A stretch of 41,891 bases of DNA from Klebsiella pneumoniae. GTDB taxonomy: Bacteria > Pseudomonadota > Gammaproteobacteria > Ga0077536. Below the pieces are notes generated by a model. The model made no database searches. It saw only the letters and a list, made by a program, of their open reading frames with translations, and had not been told where the DNA came from. Numbering within the stretch: position 1 is the stretch's first letter; each line of letters opens with the position of its first letter. The DNA lies in the NCBI GenBank assembly GCA_945862315.1, contig CAMAXW010000030.1:1-41891 (forward strand), given 5' to 3'. Below are positions 1 to 8,556 of the stretch, piece after piece. The translations under genes and the position numbers were made by a program.

Positions 1-713
1 CTGGAACGCGCCGACATTAACCACGCCACGGCGTCGCCAATTTCCGAGGGTTGGGCCACCCGCCGCATGGGCACGCCGTTGATGAGCTGGTCACGAATTT
101 TAACGCTCGCATCGGTGACGCGATTGAGCATGGGGGTTTCGATAAAGCCGGGACACACCGCGTTGACCCGGATGTTACGGCTGGCATACTCCAGCGCGAC
201 GGTTTTTGTCAGTCCCACCACGCCGTGCTTGGACGCGTTGTAGCCACAGGCGCCGGGTATCCCGATGAGTCCGGCAGCCGAGGCCGTACTCACGATGGAA
301 CCGCCACGCCCGTGCTTCATCATTTGCTCTACTTCGAGCTTCATGCAGATAAAGACGCCAGTGAGATTGACGCGCTGTACCCGTTCCCACTGCTCTACGG
401 AGTAGTCGAGAATTTTCGCGGTAGGGCCTTCGATGCCGGCATTATTGAACGCGCAATCAAGCCCCCCATGGCGCTCGGAAATACCCTGCATGAGGGCTGA
501 GACTGCGGCAAAATCGCCTACGTCTACGTGCTGATATTCAGCCTTGCCGCCCGCTGCGCGCACCAATCCCACGGTGTTGGCACCTTCCTCGTCTTGTACA
601 TCCGCGATGATGACCGTGGCGCCTTCGCGCCCAAGAATGATCGATGTGGCCCGTCCTATTCCGGTACTGCCGCCCGTTACGAGCGCGATTTTGCCTTCTA
701 ACATGCCGGTCAT
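1..713 (-). CDS. SDR family NAD(P)-dependent oxidoreductase (3' end outside window)
   Basis: This is a classical short-chain dehydrogenase/reductase, reading from 713 down through the left window edge, so the C-terminus is missing (237 codons seen). Visible motifs are the Rossmann glycine motif TGGSTGIG (residues 13-20), NNAG (90-93), the catalytic serine (about S145) and YNASK with Y158 and K162. The usual PGxxxT motif follows as CPGFIETPM. The ATG at 713 has a good GGGAG ribosome site about 8 bases upstream; an internal ATG at 704 is less likely. Substrate cannot be told from sequence. It lies 45 bases downstream of an acyl-CoA dehydrogenase gene on the same strand, so a role in acyl or alcohol oxidation is a reasonable inference. 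Confidence 0.9.
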   Translation of the reverse strand, partial: MTGMLEGKIALVTGGSTGIGRATSIILGREGATVIIADVQDEEGANTVGLVRAAGGKAEYQHVDVGDFAAVSALMQGISERHGGLDCAFNNAGIEGPTAKILDYSVEQWERVQRVNLTGVFICMKLEVEQMMKHGRGGSIVSTASAAGLIGIPGACGYNASKHGVVGLTKTVALEYASRNIRVNAVCPGFIETPMLNRVTDASVKIRDQLINGVPMRRVAQPSEIGDAVAWLMSARS

Positions 714-758
714 CTGTGTACTCCCTGACGTTTTTTGAGTTGGCATAAACGCCTGCGC

Positions 759-1967
759 TTAGGCGCCGGCGTACCGCGCGATGATGTCTTTGCCTAAGGC
801 CATCATGTGGACTTGATCCGGGCCGTCTGCCTGACGGCACCAGCGGGCGTAATTGAAGGCCTCGGCCATAAAATAGTCTTGGGTGAGGCCGCCCGCGCCA
901 TGGATTTGCATGCAGCGGTCGATCACGGTTTGCGCCATCAGCGGCACCACAATCTTGCTGGCGGCGATGAGATCGCGGGCCGCCCGCGCGCCCACTTCGT
1001 CCATACGGGTGGCGGTTTTTAACGTGAGCAGCCGGGCTTGTTCAATTTCGCTGAAGGATTTTGCGATGTCTTCGCGCACCGATTGATGCTCGGCCAGTTT
1101 GCGGCCAAACGTGCTCCGCGACACGGCGCGGCGGCAGGCATATTCCAGCGCTCGCTGCGCGCAGCCAATCAGCCGCATGCAATGATGAATGCGGCCCGGC
1201 CCCAGTCGTCCTTGCGCAATCTCAAAACCCCGGCCTTCGCCGAGCAAAATATTTTCGGCCGGCACGCGCACATTCTCGAACACCACATCGGCGTGACCAA
1301 TGGGGGCATCGTCGTAGCCTAGGGTGGTCAGCGCGCGCAAAATTTTGATGCCCGGCGTGTTTTTGGGGACCAAAATCTGGCTTTGTTGGAGGTGTCGGTT
1401 GGGGTTCTCGGGATCAGATTTTCCCATCACGATAAAAATTTCGCAGCGCTCGTACATGGCGCTAGTGATGAACCACTTGTGACCGTTGATGACGTATTCG
1501 TCGCCCTCACGGCGGATAGACGTTTGCACGTTCGTGGCGTCTGAAGAAGCCACATCCGGTTCGGTCATGCAAAAAGACGAGCGAATCTCCCCCGCCAACA
1601 ACGGCTTTAACCAGCGCTCTTGCTGCGCGGGCGTGCCGTATTTCATAAAGACTTCCATGTTGCCGGTGTCTGGCGCGTTGCAGTTAAAGGCTTCTGGCGA
1701 CCACATCACTCGGCCCATCATTTCGGCCAGCGGCGCGTATTGCGCGTTGGTCAGGCCGCCGTGGTCGGCCGGCATAAAGAGATTCCACAGCCCGGCTTCG
1801 CGCGCCAGTGCTTTGAGTTCCGTCATCAGCGGCACCGTGGTGTAGCGATTGGGGAGTGCATTCAACTGCGCGTGGTAGGTGTCTTCGTTGGGGTAGATGT
1901 GTTCGTCCATGAACGCTTGGAGTTGGTCCGGGAGGCGTTCGGGGTGGGCAAAAAGGGCTTGCTGCAT
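759..1967 (-). CDS. acyl-CoA dehydrogenase family protein (ACAD10/11-like)
   Basis: A soluble flavoenzyme of 402 residues expected to oxidise an acyl-CoA to the 2-enoyl-CoA using FAD and pass electrons to ETF. The N-terminal helical domain holds [11 protein letters not shown]. The middle beta domain has [13 protein letters not shown] and the W-F-I-T-S FAD-contact segment (HKWFITSA). The C-terminal helical domain has [12 protein letters not shown] and [11 protein letters not shown]. Where classical short- and medium-chain enzymes carry the catalytic Glu in YEGT, this one reads ADGPDQVH, the form of the ACAD10/11-like branch, with Asp as probable base (known for the branch from memory, not tested here). 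The frame stays open upstream without another ATG, so the 1967 start is the best choice, though its ribosome site is weak. Likely co-transcribed with the flanking genes. Confidence 0.92.
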   Translation of the reverse strand: MQQALFAHPERLPDQLQAFMDEHIYPNEDTYHAQLNALPNRYTTVPLMTELKALAREAGLWNLFMPADHGGLTNAQYAPLAEMMGRVMWSPEAFNCNAPDTGNMEVFMKYGTPAQQERWLKPLLAGEIRSSFCMTEPDVASSDATNVQTSIRREGDEYVINGHKWFITSAMYERCEIFIVMGKSDPENPNRHLQQSQILVPKNTPGIKILRALTTLGYDDAPIGHADVVFENVRVPAENILLGEGRGFEIAQGRLGPGRIHHCMRLIGCAQRALEYACRRAVSRSTFGRKLAEHQSVREDIAKSFSEIEQARLLTLKTATRMDEVGARAARDLIAASKIVVPLMAQTVIDRCMQIHGAGGLTQDYFMAEAFNYARWCRQADGPDQVHMMALGKDIIARYAGA

Positions 1968-2033
1968 GGCGCGGGCTTCCAGTTCTTGGGACGGTTGAAG
2001 TCGATCGGGGTGATGAGCCGTGAGGCGTAAAAT

Positions 2034-2411
2034 TTAGGTGAGGTCGAGCGCGTGCTGTTTCAGCGCGGCTAGGGTCACGTGTTTTAAGGCCCCCAAATGG
2101 GTGGCCAAGAGAAACACCCGTGGCGCGCACCCGGCCACAAAGGCGTCTTGCCAACGTGGCGCGCACAGGCACCAGCGGTTACCGGGCTTGAGGCCGGGAA
2201 AGCCAAACTCCGGGCGCGGCGTGGAGAGATCGTTGCCGCTGGTCTGCGAGAACGCGAGAAATTCGGCGGTGAGTTCCACACACACCGTGTGGCTGCCGCG
2301 GTCTTCTTCGGAGGTATTGCAGCAACCATCGCGGAAAAAGCCGGTGAGGGGTTGGGATGAGCAGGGCGCGAGGGTTTCGCCCAATACATTGAGTGAGGTG
2401 TCTTGTTTCAT
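2034..2411 (-). CDS. DUF2237 family protein
   Basis: A protein of about 125 residues recognised as DUF2237 by its cysteine-rich core: NVLG near the start, PLTGFFRDGCCNT, the GSHTVC segment, FLxFSxxxGNDLSTPRPEFGFPGLKPG and RWCLC. This family is widespread in bacteria and has no established function to my knowledge; the conserved cysteines and histidine could bind a metal, which is inference. I take the ATG at 2411 (MKQDTSLNVLG) because homologues begin close to NVLG; an in-frame ATG at 2429 would add six residues. An open frame on the opposite strand (2038-2508) is a shadow. The gene sits 50 bases after a peptide deformylase gene and 66 bases before the acyl-CoA dehydrogenase, in the same direction. 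Confidence 0.85.
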   Translation of the reverse strand: MKQDTSLNVLGETLAPCSSQPLTGFFRDGCCNTSEEDRGSHTVCVELTAEFLAFSQTSGNDLSTPRPEFGFPGLKPGNRWCLCAPRWQDAFVAGCAPRVFLLATHLGALKHVTLAALKQHALDLT

Positions 2412-2461
2412 CTGTGCACGATACCGCAAGCGTTGGCGGGAATCATCGTGGGCACGCCCGC

Positions 2462-3007
2462 TTAATCATCGCCTTCGGGCGGCAGATCGGGGAACAGCGC
2501 GGCCGTAAACCCAAAGTTGCGCAGGTCGCGAATGCGCATGGGAAACAGAATGCCGTCTAAATGATCGCATTCGTGTTGCACCACGCGGGCGTGGAAGTCC
2601 GTCACGAGGCGCTCAATGAGGTGGCCGTCCAAATCATAACCACGGTAATGCAGACGGCGCGCGCGCGGCACCAAGCCACGCATGCCTGGCACCGATAAGC
2701 AGCCTTCCCAACCTTCTTCTGGCGTGTCGTCTAGGAGGGTGAGTTCTGGGTTGATGAGGATGGTTTCGGGCGGCAGTTCTGCCAGTGGATAGCGGGGATT
2801 CGGCGGGGCCGCATCGCTATAGCCAAAAATGACTACCCGCAGCGGCACGCCAATTTGCGGGGCTGCTAAACCCGCGCCATCGGCCGCGCGCATGGTGTCG
2901 AATAAGTCGGCGACCAGCTCACGAATGGCGGGCGCTTGGGGATCGCTCACCGCTGCCGCGCGCGTCAGCAAGCGCGGATCGCCCATGCGCAGAATTTCTC
3001 GAATCAT
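2462..3007 (-). CDS. def: peptide deformylase (first copy)
   Basis: Removes the formyl group from the N-terminal methionine of nascent proteins; a cytosolic Fe(II)/Zn metalloenzyme. All three deformylase motifs are present: GAGLAAPQIGV (motif 1), EGCLSVPGMRG (motif 2, metal-binding Cys) and QHECDHLDG (motif 3, HExxH). At 181 residues it is a normal length. The start at 3007 has a strong GGAG ribosome site seven bases upstream. It belongs to the branch whose C-terminus reads PMRxxDLRNFGF, different from the second deformylase at 35097-35600 beside fmt. It is the first gene of a minus-strand set with DUF2237, acyl-CoA dehydrogenase and SDR genes, and is divergent from hslV. It may be the accessory deformylase of this organism. 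Confidence 0.93.
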   Translation of the reverse strand: MIREILRMGDPRLLTRAAAVSDPQAPAIRELVADLFDTMRAADGAGLAAPQIGVPLRVVIFGYSDAAPPNPRYPLAELPPETILINPELTLLDDTPEEGWEGCLSVPGMRGLVPRARRLHYRGYDLDGHLIERLVTDFHARVVQHECDHLDGILFPMRIRDLRNFGFTAALFPDLPPEGDD

Positions 3008-3215
3008 TGGACTGCTCCAAAGTTTGTGTGGCCGCTATTATCCCGCCGTTGGGGCGAACCGCGTAGTGGCCCGCCAGGAATTTCACCGCCGCGCGTGGCG
3101 CGCCCGAACCTCGCCACCCACGGGCGGCAACGGGCGCCGCGTAAGCGCCGTCGGTGGCCAAGCGTCGTGTACACTCCGGCTTCTTTGGCGCAGACGTTTT
3201 TGACGGACCCACCTT
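3008..3215. promoter_or_regulatory. divergent intergenic region between def and hslV
   Basis: This 208-base gap must hold the start signals for both the deformylase operon and hslVU. I looked for a heat-shock (sigma-32) box of the form CTTGAAA then CCCCAT and for a well-spaced sigma-70 pair and found neither with confidence. The region is very GC-rich with several imperfect inverted repeats around 3090-3150. No gene is apparent. Confidence 0.3.
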
Positions 3216-3755
3216 ATGGACTCATTTCACGCTACTACGATTTTGTCGGTTCGGCGGCCCGGTCACGTTGTGATCGGGGGCGACGGGCAGGTTTCAATGG
3301 GCAATACCATTCTTAAAGGTAACGCCCGCAAGGTGCGCCGGCTGTACCAAGACCGGGTCATCGCGGGTTTTGCTGGCGGCACTGCCGATGCCTTCACGCT
3401 GTTCGAGCGCTTTGAGGGCAAGCTCGAGAAACATCAAGGCAATCTGGTGCGTGCGGCAGTGGAATTAGCCAAAGACTGGCGTACCGACCGCATGCTGCGG
3501 CGGCTAGAAGCCTTGCTGCTGGTGGCCGATCGGGAATCCTCGCTCATGATTTCCGGCAACGGCGATGTGATCGAGCCCGAAGATTCAGTTATGGCTATCG
3601 GCTCTGGTGGCCCTTTTGCGCTGGCCGCCGCGCGAGCGCTGATGGCCAATACTGACTTGGATGCCGCCACCATTGTGCGCAAGGGGTTGGCGATCGCTGG
3701 GGATATCTGCGTGTTCACCAACGCGAACATCGTGCTCGAGGAAATCAAGCTCTAA
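3216..3755 (+). CDS. hslV: ATP-dependent protease subunit HslV
   Basis: Proteolytic subunit of the HslUV (ClpQY) protease, a cytosolic N-terminal-threonine hydrolase forming a double hexamer. The conserved TTILSVRR segment begins at residue 7, so a six-residue leader must be removed to expose the catalytic threonine. Other family marks are [48 protein letters not shown] and the C-terminal [12 protein letters not shown] and AIGSGG segments. Length (179) is normal. The stop is followed after three bases by hslU, so the two are co-transcribed and probably translationally coupled. The ribosome site is weak (GGAC). The gene is usually heat-shock induced, but no clear sigma-32 promoter is visible here. 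Confidence 0.97.
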   Translation: MDSFHATTILSVRRPGHVVIGGDGQVSMGNTILKGNARKVRRLYQDRVIAGFAGGTADAFTLFERFEGKLEKHQGNLVRAAVELAKDWRTDRMLRRLEALLLVADRESSLMISGNGDVIEPEDSVMAIGSGGPFALAAARALMANTDLDAATIVRKGLAIAGDICVFTNANIVLEEIKL

Positions 3756-3758
3756 ACC

Positions 3759-5105
3759 ATGCAAAACCGTGCCCAGCAGCTCATGGCGCTCACGCCGCAA
3801 GAAATCGTCGACCAACTCGACAAACACATCGTGGGCCAAGACGCGGCGAAGCGGGCGGTGGCGATAGCCCTGCGCACCCGCTGGCGGCGCAGCCAGGTGG
3901 TGGCTGCGCTGCGCAACGAAATCACGCCCAAGAACATCCTGATGATCGGTCCGACCGGGGTGGGTAAAACCGAAATCGCGCGCCGCCTCGCCAAGCTGGC
4001 GGGCGCGCCGTTTATCAAAATTGAGGCGACCAAATTCACCGAGGTGGGTTATGTGGGCCGTGACGTGGAAAGCATCATCCGGGACCTGCTGGACGTTGCG
4101 CTGGCCATGACCCGCGCCGAGGCCACGGCGCAGTTTCGCGTACAGGCCGAAGATGCTGCCGAAGAGCGGGTGCTCGATGTGCTCTTGCCACCCCCGCGGG
4201 CTTTTGGTGAGACCACCCCCGCCGACGAAAGCAGTACCCGCCAGCGTTTTCGCAAAATGCTGCGCGAGGGCAAGTTGCACGACAAAGAAATTGAAATCGA
4301 CGTGGCGCAAAGCGCCGCCAATGTGGAAATCATGGCCCCGCCGGGCATGGAAGAGATGACCGGTCAGCTGCAAAACCTGTTTCAGAATCTGAGTCATAAC
4401 CGGTCGCGATCGCGGCGCTTAAAAATTGCGACGGCGCTCAAGCTGCTAGCCGAAGAAGAAGCCGGGAAACTGGTCAACGAGGAAGATATCCGCACGCTAG
4501 CGATTGAAAACGTAGAACAAAACGGTATCGTTTTCTTAGACGAAATTGACAAAATCGCCCGTCGGGGTGAATCCCACGGCCCCGATATTTCTCGCGAGGG
4601 CGTGCAGCGCGACCTGCTCCCGCTGATCGAGGGCAGCACCGTGAGCACCAAACACGGCATGGTGCGTACCGACCACATCCTGTTTATCGCTTCAGGAGCG
4701 TTCCATCTCTCCAAGCCCTCAGATCTCATCCCCGAGTTGCAAGGTCGGTTGCCCAACCGGGTGGAATTATCCTCCTTGGGGGTGGAGGATTTTGTGCGTA
4801 TTCTCACCGAACCCGCCGCCTCCCTGACCGAACAATATCAGGCCTTATTGGGCACGGAAGGCGTGCAGTTGGCGTTTGTGGCGAGTGGTGTGCGGCGCAT
4901 CGCCGAGATTGCCCAGCACGTGAATGACCGCAGTGAAAACATCGGCGCGCGGCGTCTGCATACGGTCATGGAACGCCTCCTCGAGTCGCTGTCTTTTACG
5001 GCACCTTCACGCGTTGGCCAGGCGGTCGAAATTGACGCGGCATACGTAGATTTACATCTGGGCGAACTGGTCAAGGATGAGGACTGGGCCCGCTATATCC
5101 TGTAG
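3759..5105 (+). CDS. hslU: ATP-dependent protease ATPase subunit HslU
   Basis: AAA+ unfoldase that feeds substrates to HslV. Seen in order: the N-terminal [18 protein letters not shown] segment, Walker [10 protein letters not shown], the GYVGRDVES pore motif, the variable I domain, Walker [12 protein letters not shown], sensor region and arginine finger area GRLPNRVEL, and the C-terminal EDWARYIL tail that docks into HslV. Length 448. Two starts are possible: ATG 3759, or ATG 3783, where the protein would begin MALTPQE as in most homologues; neither has a convincing ribosome site, though GAGG lies some 17 bases before the first. It forms one transcription unit with hslV and probably with the following DUF971 gene 11 bases downstream. 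Confidence 0.97.
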   Translation: MQNRAQQLMALTPQEIVDQLDKHIVGQDAAKRAVAIALRTRWRRSQVVAALRNEITPKNILMIGPTGVGKTEIARRLAKLAGAPFIKIEATKFTEVGYVGRDVESIIRDLLDVALAMTRAEATAQFRVQAEDAAEERVLDVLLPPPRAFGETTPADESSTRQRFRKMLREGKLHDKEIEIDVAQSAANVEIMAPPGMEEMTGQLQNLFQNLSHNRSRSRRLKIATALKLLAEEEAGKLVNEEDIRTLAIENVEQNGIVFLDEIDKIARRGESHGPDISREGVQRDLLPLIEGSTVSTKHGMVRTDHILFIASGAFHLSKPSDLIPELQGRLPNRVELSSLGVEDFVRILTEPAASLTEQYQALLGTEGVQLAFVASGVRRIAEIAQHVNDRSENIGARRLHTVMERLLESLSFTAPSRVGQAVEIDAAYVDLHLGELVKDEDWARYIL

Positions 5106-5116
5106 GCTTTCCCACC

Positions 5117-5485
5117 ATGTCTGAGCATCAACCCACCGATATCCTGCTCCATCAGCGCTCGCGCGTGCTGGAGGTGGCCTTCGAAGACTCCTCGCGCTTC
5201 AAGCTGTCGTGCGAGTACCTGCGCGTGCATTCACCGTCGGCGGAAGTGCGCGGGCACGGGCCAGGGCAGGGGGTGTTACAGGTTGGCAAGGAAGCCGTGA
5301 GCATCCTCCATATCGAGCCGGTAGGTAACTACGCGGTGAAATTGGTGTTTGACGATGGTCACGAAACTGGCCTCTACACTTGGGATTACCTGCATTTGCT
5401 CGGGCGCCAATACGAGCACAACTGGGCCGAATACCTCGCCGCCCTGACCGCTGCCGGCCACGTCCGGAACCCACCTCCCGCCTGA
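5117..5485 (+). CDS. DUF971 family protein (GBBH-like N-terminal domain)
   Basis: A 122-residue protein made of one DUF971 domain, the fold also found at the N-terminus of gamma-butyrobetaine hydroxylase. Recognisable segments are FKLSCEYLRVHSPSAEVRGHG, the IEPVGNYAVKLVFDDGHETGLYTW core and YLHLLGRQYEHNWAEYL. Stand-alone members are small; some are linked to iron-sulfur cluster handling, but no function is proved for this branch. Its constant neighbourhood with hslVU and ubiE, seen here with 11-base gaps on both sides, is shared by many beta- and gammaproteobacteria. The ATG at 5117 follows directly on hslU. A role in redox or quinone metabolism is inference from context only. Confidence 0.9.
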   Translation: MSEHQPTDILLHQRSRVLEVAFEDSSRFKLSCEYLRVHSPSAEVRGHGPGQGVLQVGKEAVSILHIEPVGNYAVKLVFDDGHETGLYTWDYLHLLGRQYEHNWAEYLAALTAAGHVRNPPPA

Positions 5486-5496
5486 GCACGCCGCCG

Positions 5497-6243
5497 ATGA
5501 GCGAACGCGACACGCACTTCGGCTTTGAACAAGTGCCCGAAGACGAAAAAACGGCGCGAGTGCGCGGGGTATTCGACTCCGTGGCCGGTCGCTACGACCT
5601 CATGAACGACCTGATGTCGTTAGGCTTGCACCGGGTTTGGAAACGTCTGGCGGTATTTATCGCCGGTGTCCGACCCGGCGACCGCGTGCTCGATTTGGCG
5701 GGCGGTTCAGGCGATCTCACACGGCTGTTGGCCCGCGATGTGGGGCCGCAGGGTGAGGTCGTGATTCTCGACATCAACCGCAAAATGCTCGACCTCGGCC
5801 GCGACCGGCTGTTAGACAGCGGGCAGGTTGATAACGTCCGTCTGGTGCAGGCCAACGCAGAGTCGCTGCCCTTTGCCGCGCGCGAATTTAATCTGACGAT
5901 CATGGGCTTTGGGCTGCGTAATGTGACCCACAAAGAGGCGGCGCTCGCGGAGATGTATCGGGTGCTCAAACCGGGCGGTCGCGCTTTTGTGTTGGAGTTC
6001 TCGCACGTCAAACAACCCTTGCTGGCGCGGATCTACGATACCTATTCCTTCCAATTGCTGCCCCGACTCGGCGGCTTAATCGCCAAAGATGAAGCCAGTT
6101 ATCGCTATCTTGCCGAGTCCATCCGCAAGCATCCGCCGCAGGCTGAACTGGCCGAGATGATGCGTGCGGCAGGTTTTGAGCGCTGTCAGTACACCAATAT
6201 GGCCGGGGGCATCGTGGCCGTGCACAGCGGCATGCGCCTGTGA
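5497..6243 (+). CDS. ubiE: ubiquinone/menaquinone C-methyltransferase UbiE
   Basis: SAM-dependent methyltransferase making the C-methylation step of ubiquinone (and menaquinone where present). The protein from ATG 5497 is 248 residues and opens THFGFEQVPEDEKTARVRGVF, typical of UbiE; an in-frame open stretch back to 5380 overlaps the DUF971 gene and is not part of it. Motifs are FDSVAGRYDLMNDLMSLGLHRVWK, SAM-binding VLDLAGGSGDLT, NAESLPF, TIMGFGLRNVT and LKPGGRAFVLEFS, ending with the NMAGGIVAVHSG segment. It is followed after ten bases by ubiJ and then ubiB, forming a ubiquinone operon downstream of hslVU. Confidence 0.97.
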   Translation: MSERDTHFGFEQVPEDEKTARVRGVFDSVAGRYDLMNDLMSLGLHRVWKRLAVFIAGVRPGDRVLDLAGGSGDLTRLLARDVGPQGEVVILDINRKMLDLGRDRLLDSGQVDNVRLVQANAESLPFAAREFNLTIMGFGLRNVTHKEAALAEMYRVLKPGGRAFVLEFSHVKQPLLARIYDTYSFQLLPRLGGLIAKDEASYRYLAESIRKHPPQAELAEMMRAAGFERCQYTNMAGGIVAVHSGMRL

Positions 6244-6253
6244 ACCACCCGCG

Positions 6254-6883
6254 ATGATCGCCGCATTCCTAGCACCGCAGCGCGCGCTGGAGGGCATCGC
6301 CACCGCGCTTAACCGCGTGTTAGCCGAACAAGTTGTGGCGTTGGCCCAACTGCAAGCACTGACCGGACGGGTCATTGATGTGCGAGTCACGCGGCTGGGT
6401 TGGCGAGTGTGCATGGCGATTGCACCCGAGGGAGTGGTGCTGGCAACCAGCACCGCGCGCCCAGCTGATGTCGTCATTGAAGGCTCGCTGGCAGATTTAA
6501 TCGCCATGGGGTTAGCCCACCAACGCGGTGATGCGGTGCCCGCGGGGCGGGTTCGCATCGAGGGGGACTTGGCCACCATGCAACAGGCCCAAGCAGCCTT
6601 CGCCGCACTCGATCTCGACTGGGAAGCTTTACTGGCGCGCTACGTGGGTAATTTGCCAGCACGCCAAATTGCTCGCGTCGTGCAAGGTTTGTTGAGCTTT
6701 GGCACACGTGCGCGCCTATCGGTGGAACAAGATCTAGGCGAGTACCTGCGCACGGAATCTCGTCGCGTACCGGCGGCGGCCGAACTCGACGACTTTGCGG
6801 GCGCGGTGATGCGCATTGCCAGCGATACTGACCGCCTCGCCGCGCGCCTCGCCCGCCTCCAACACCGCAGGTGCCCGTCATGA
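6254..6883 (+). CDS. ubiJ: ubiquinone biosynthesis accessory factor UbiJ (SCP2 domain)
   Basis: Accessory protein of aerobic ubiquinone synthesis; with UbiK it is thought to bind lipid intermediates and hold the Ubi complex together. The 209-residue protein starts at ATG 6254 (MIAAFLAPQRALEGIATALNRVL); the frame open from 6164 lies inside ubiE. The N-terminal half is a sterol-carrier (SCP2)-like domain with ADVVIEGSLADLIAM and RVRIEGDLATMQQAQ. The C-terminal part, ending with DTDRLAARLARLQ, has the heptad look of the family's coiled coil. Sequence identity in this family is low, so the name rests on length, fold signature and its place between ubiE and ubiB. The stop overlaps the ubiB start as ATGA. 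Confidence 0.93.
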   Translation: MIAAFLAPQRALEGIATALNRVLAEQVVALAQLQALTGRVIDVRVTRLGWRVCMAIAPEGVVLATSTARPADVVIEGSLADLIAMGLAHQRGDAVPAGRVRIEGDLATMQQAQAAFAALDLDWEALLARYVGNLPARQIARVVQGLLSFGTRARLSVEQDLGEYLRTESRRVPAAAELDDFAGAVMRIASDTDRLAARLARLQHRRCPS

Positions 6884-8556
6884 TGCTCAACCCCGGCCAT
6901 CTCTTGCGCGTCATTAGCATCGGGCGGATTTTGGCCCGCCACGGTTTTGATGAAATTCTGTTTACGCTGCCCCTGCTCAAGCCACTGCGCTTTGTGCGCT
7001 ACCTGCTGCCGTGGAATTGGACCGGCCGCCACTACGGGCCACGCGGGCCCCGGCTGCGCGCCGTGTTAGAGGATTTAGGACCGCTGTTCGTGAAGTTCGG
7101 CCAGTTGTTATCTACCCGCCGCGATTTGCTGGCCGAGGACGTAGCAGAGGAACTGGCGAAGCTACAGGACAACGTGCCGCCATTCCCCGGTGCACAGGCC
7201 CGCGCAATCGTAGAGCGAGCCTACGGTAAGTCGGTCACCGAGGTGTTTGCCGCGTTCGACGAAACCTCCTTAGCGTCGGCCTCCATCGCCCAAGTTCACG
7301 TGGCGCAACTCCACGATGGGCGTGAGGTCATTGTGAAAGTGGTACGACCGGGCATCCGCCGAGTGATCGAACGCGACATCGCGCTCATGCGGTTTTTGGC
7401 CGACTTAGCCGAGAATTACTGGGCGCGCGGTCGCCTGCTCAAGCCAACGCTGGTGGTTAATGAGTTTGAAAAAACCATTCTCGATGAGCTCGACATGCTG
7501 CGTGAAGCAGCCAATGCCTCGCAGCTGCGCCGTAACTTTGCAGCCTCGCCCCGGCTGTATGTGCCCGAGGTGCATTGGGCGCTCAGCCGCCCCAATCTCC
7601 TGGTGCTCGAGCGCATCGATGGCATCTCCATTTCCAATGTGGCGGCCCTGCGGGCGGCCAACATCGATCTATCGCAGCTGGCCGCGTCAGGTGTTGAGTT
7701 GTTTTTCACGCAGGTATTTCGCGATCACTTCTTTCACGCGGATCTCCACCCCGGAAACCTGTTCGTGCGCCCCGGCGTTGACGGTGCGGACCCGGTTTTT
7801 GTGGTGGTCGATTTTGGCATCATGGGCTCGCTCTCGGAGTTCGATCAGCGTTATTTGGCCGAGAATTTTTACGCTTTCCTGAATCGGGACTATCGCCGGG
7901 TGGCAGAACTCCACGTCGAATCTGGCTGGGTGCCGCGAGATACCCGAGTCGACGATTTCGAGTTCGCCATCCGCACCGTCTGCGAGCCCATTTTCGACCG
8001 TCCGGTGAGCGATATATCGGTTGGGCAACTGCTGCTCCGGCTGTTCCAAACGGCCCAGCGCTTTCATATGGAAATTTTGCCCCAGTTGCTGTTGTTACAA
8101 AAAACGCTGGTCAGCGTGGAGGGCATTGGCCGCCAACTCGATCCAGAACTAGACCTCTGGCGCACCGCGCGGCCATCACTAGAGAGTTGGATGAAAGACC
8201 GGGTGGGCATCCGCAGCTTGTTGCGCTCCACTCGTGAGAACGTGCCGCGTTGGATCGACCGCCTGCCGGAGCTACCGGGACTAGCGTTCGATGTGCTCGA
8301 CCGCATCAAGCAAGGGCGTATCGAAGTCGCCACTCACGATGAAATGTTGCAAGAAATAAGGCAGGAAATTCGCACCGTCCACCGCCGCTTGTCGCACGCC
8401 GTGGTGGGTGCGGCATTGGTACTCGCGGCCGCGTTTTTTTACGCCGTACCCACGGCCGCTGCCGGCTGGTGGGGCCCCTTGCCCAGCGGCGTCTGGTTAT
8501 TAGGTGGGGCGGGGCTGGTGATTTTGCTCGGTGCCGCTAACGGTCGGCGCGGCTAG
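6880..8556 (+). CDS. ubiB: ubiquinone biosynthesis regulatory protein kinase-like UbiB
   Basis: Atypical ADCK/UbiB-family ATPase needed for ubiquinone synthesis at the inner membrane. From ATG 6880 the protein is 558 residues; ATGA overlap with ubiJ and a GCAGGTG ribosome site seven bases upstream favour this over the GTG at 6871. It shows the family-defining KxGQ motif (K72 to Q75, FVKFGQ followed by STRRDLL), the Ala-rich nucleotide loop ASASIAQVH, the VKVVRPGI lysine strand, the HADLHPGN catalytic loop and VVDFGIMG (DFG). Two hydrophobic C-terminal segments (from about VVGAALVLAAAFFYAVP and WLLGGAGLVILLG) should anchor it in the membrane. Its stop overlaps the convergent ctp gene by four bases. 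Confidence 0.97.
   Translation: MMLNPGHLLRVISIGRILARHGFDEILFTLPLLKPLRFVRYLLPWNWTGRHYGPRGPRLRAVLEDLGPLFVKFGQLLSTRRDLLAEDVAEELAKLQDNVPPFPGAQARAIVERAYGKSVTEVFAAFDETSLASASIAQVHVAQLHDGREVIVKVVRPGIRRVIERDIALMRFLADLAENYWARGRLLKPTLVVNEFEKTILDELDMLREAANASQLRRNFAASPRLYVPEVHWALSRPNLLVLERIDGISISNVAALRAANIDLSQLAASGVELFFTQVFRDHFFHADLHPGNLFVRPGVDGADPVFVVVDFGIMGSLSEFDQRYLAENFYAFLNRDYRRVAELHVESGWVPRDTRVDDFEFAIRTVCEPIFDRPVSDISVGQLLLRLFQTAQRFHMEILPQLLLLQKTLVSVEGIGRQLDPELDLWRTARPSLESWMKDRVGIRSLLRSTRENVPRWIDRLPELPGLAFDVLDRIKQGRIEVATHDEMLQEIRQEIRTVHRRLSHAVVGAALVLAAAFFYAVPTAAAGWWGPLPSGVWLLGGAGLVILLGAANGRRG

Noticed and set aside
2038-2508. Plus-strand open frame of 156 codons opposite the DUF2237 gene.
   Set aside because: The minus strand encodes a recognisable DUF2237 protein; the plus frame matches no family and is Arg/Ala rich as expected for a shadow.
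5380-5496. N-terminal extension of UbiE overlapping the DUF971 gene.
   Set aside because: The extra 39 residues are Arg/Pro-rich and out of line with UbiE; ATG 5497 gives the normal length.
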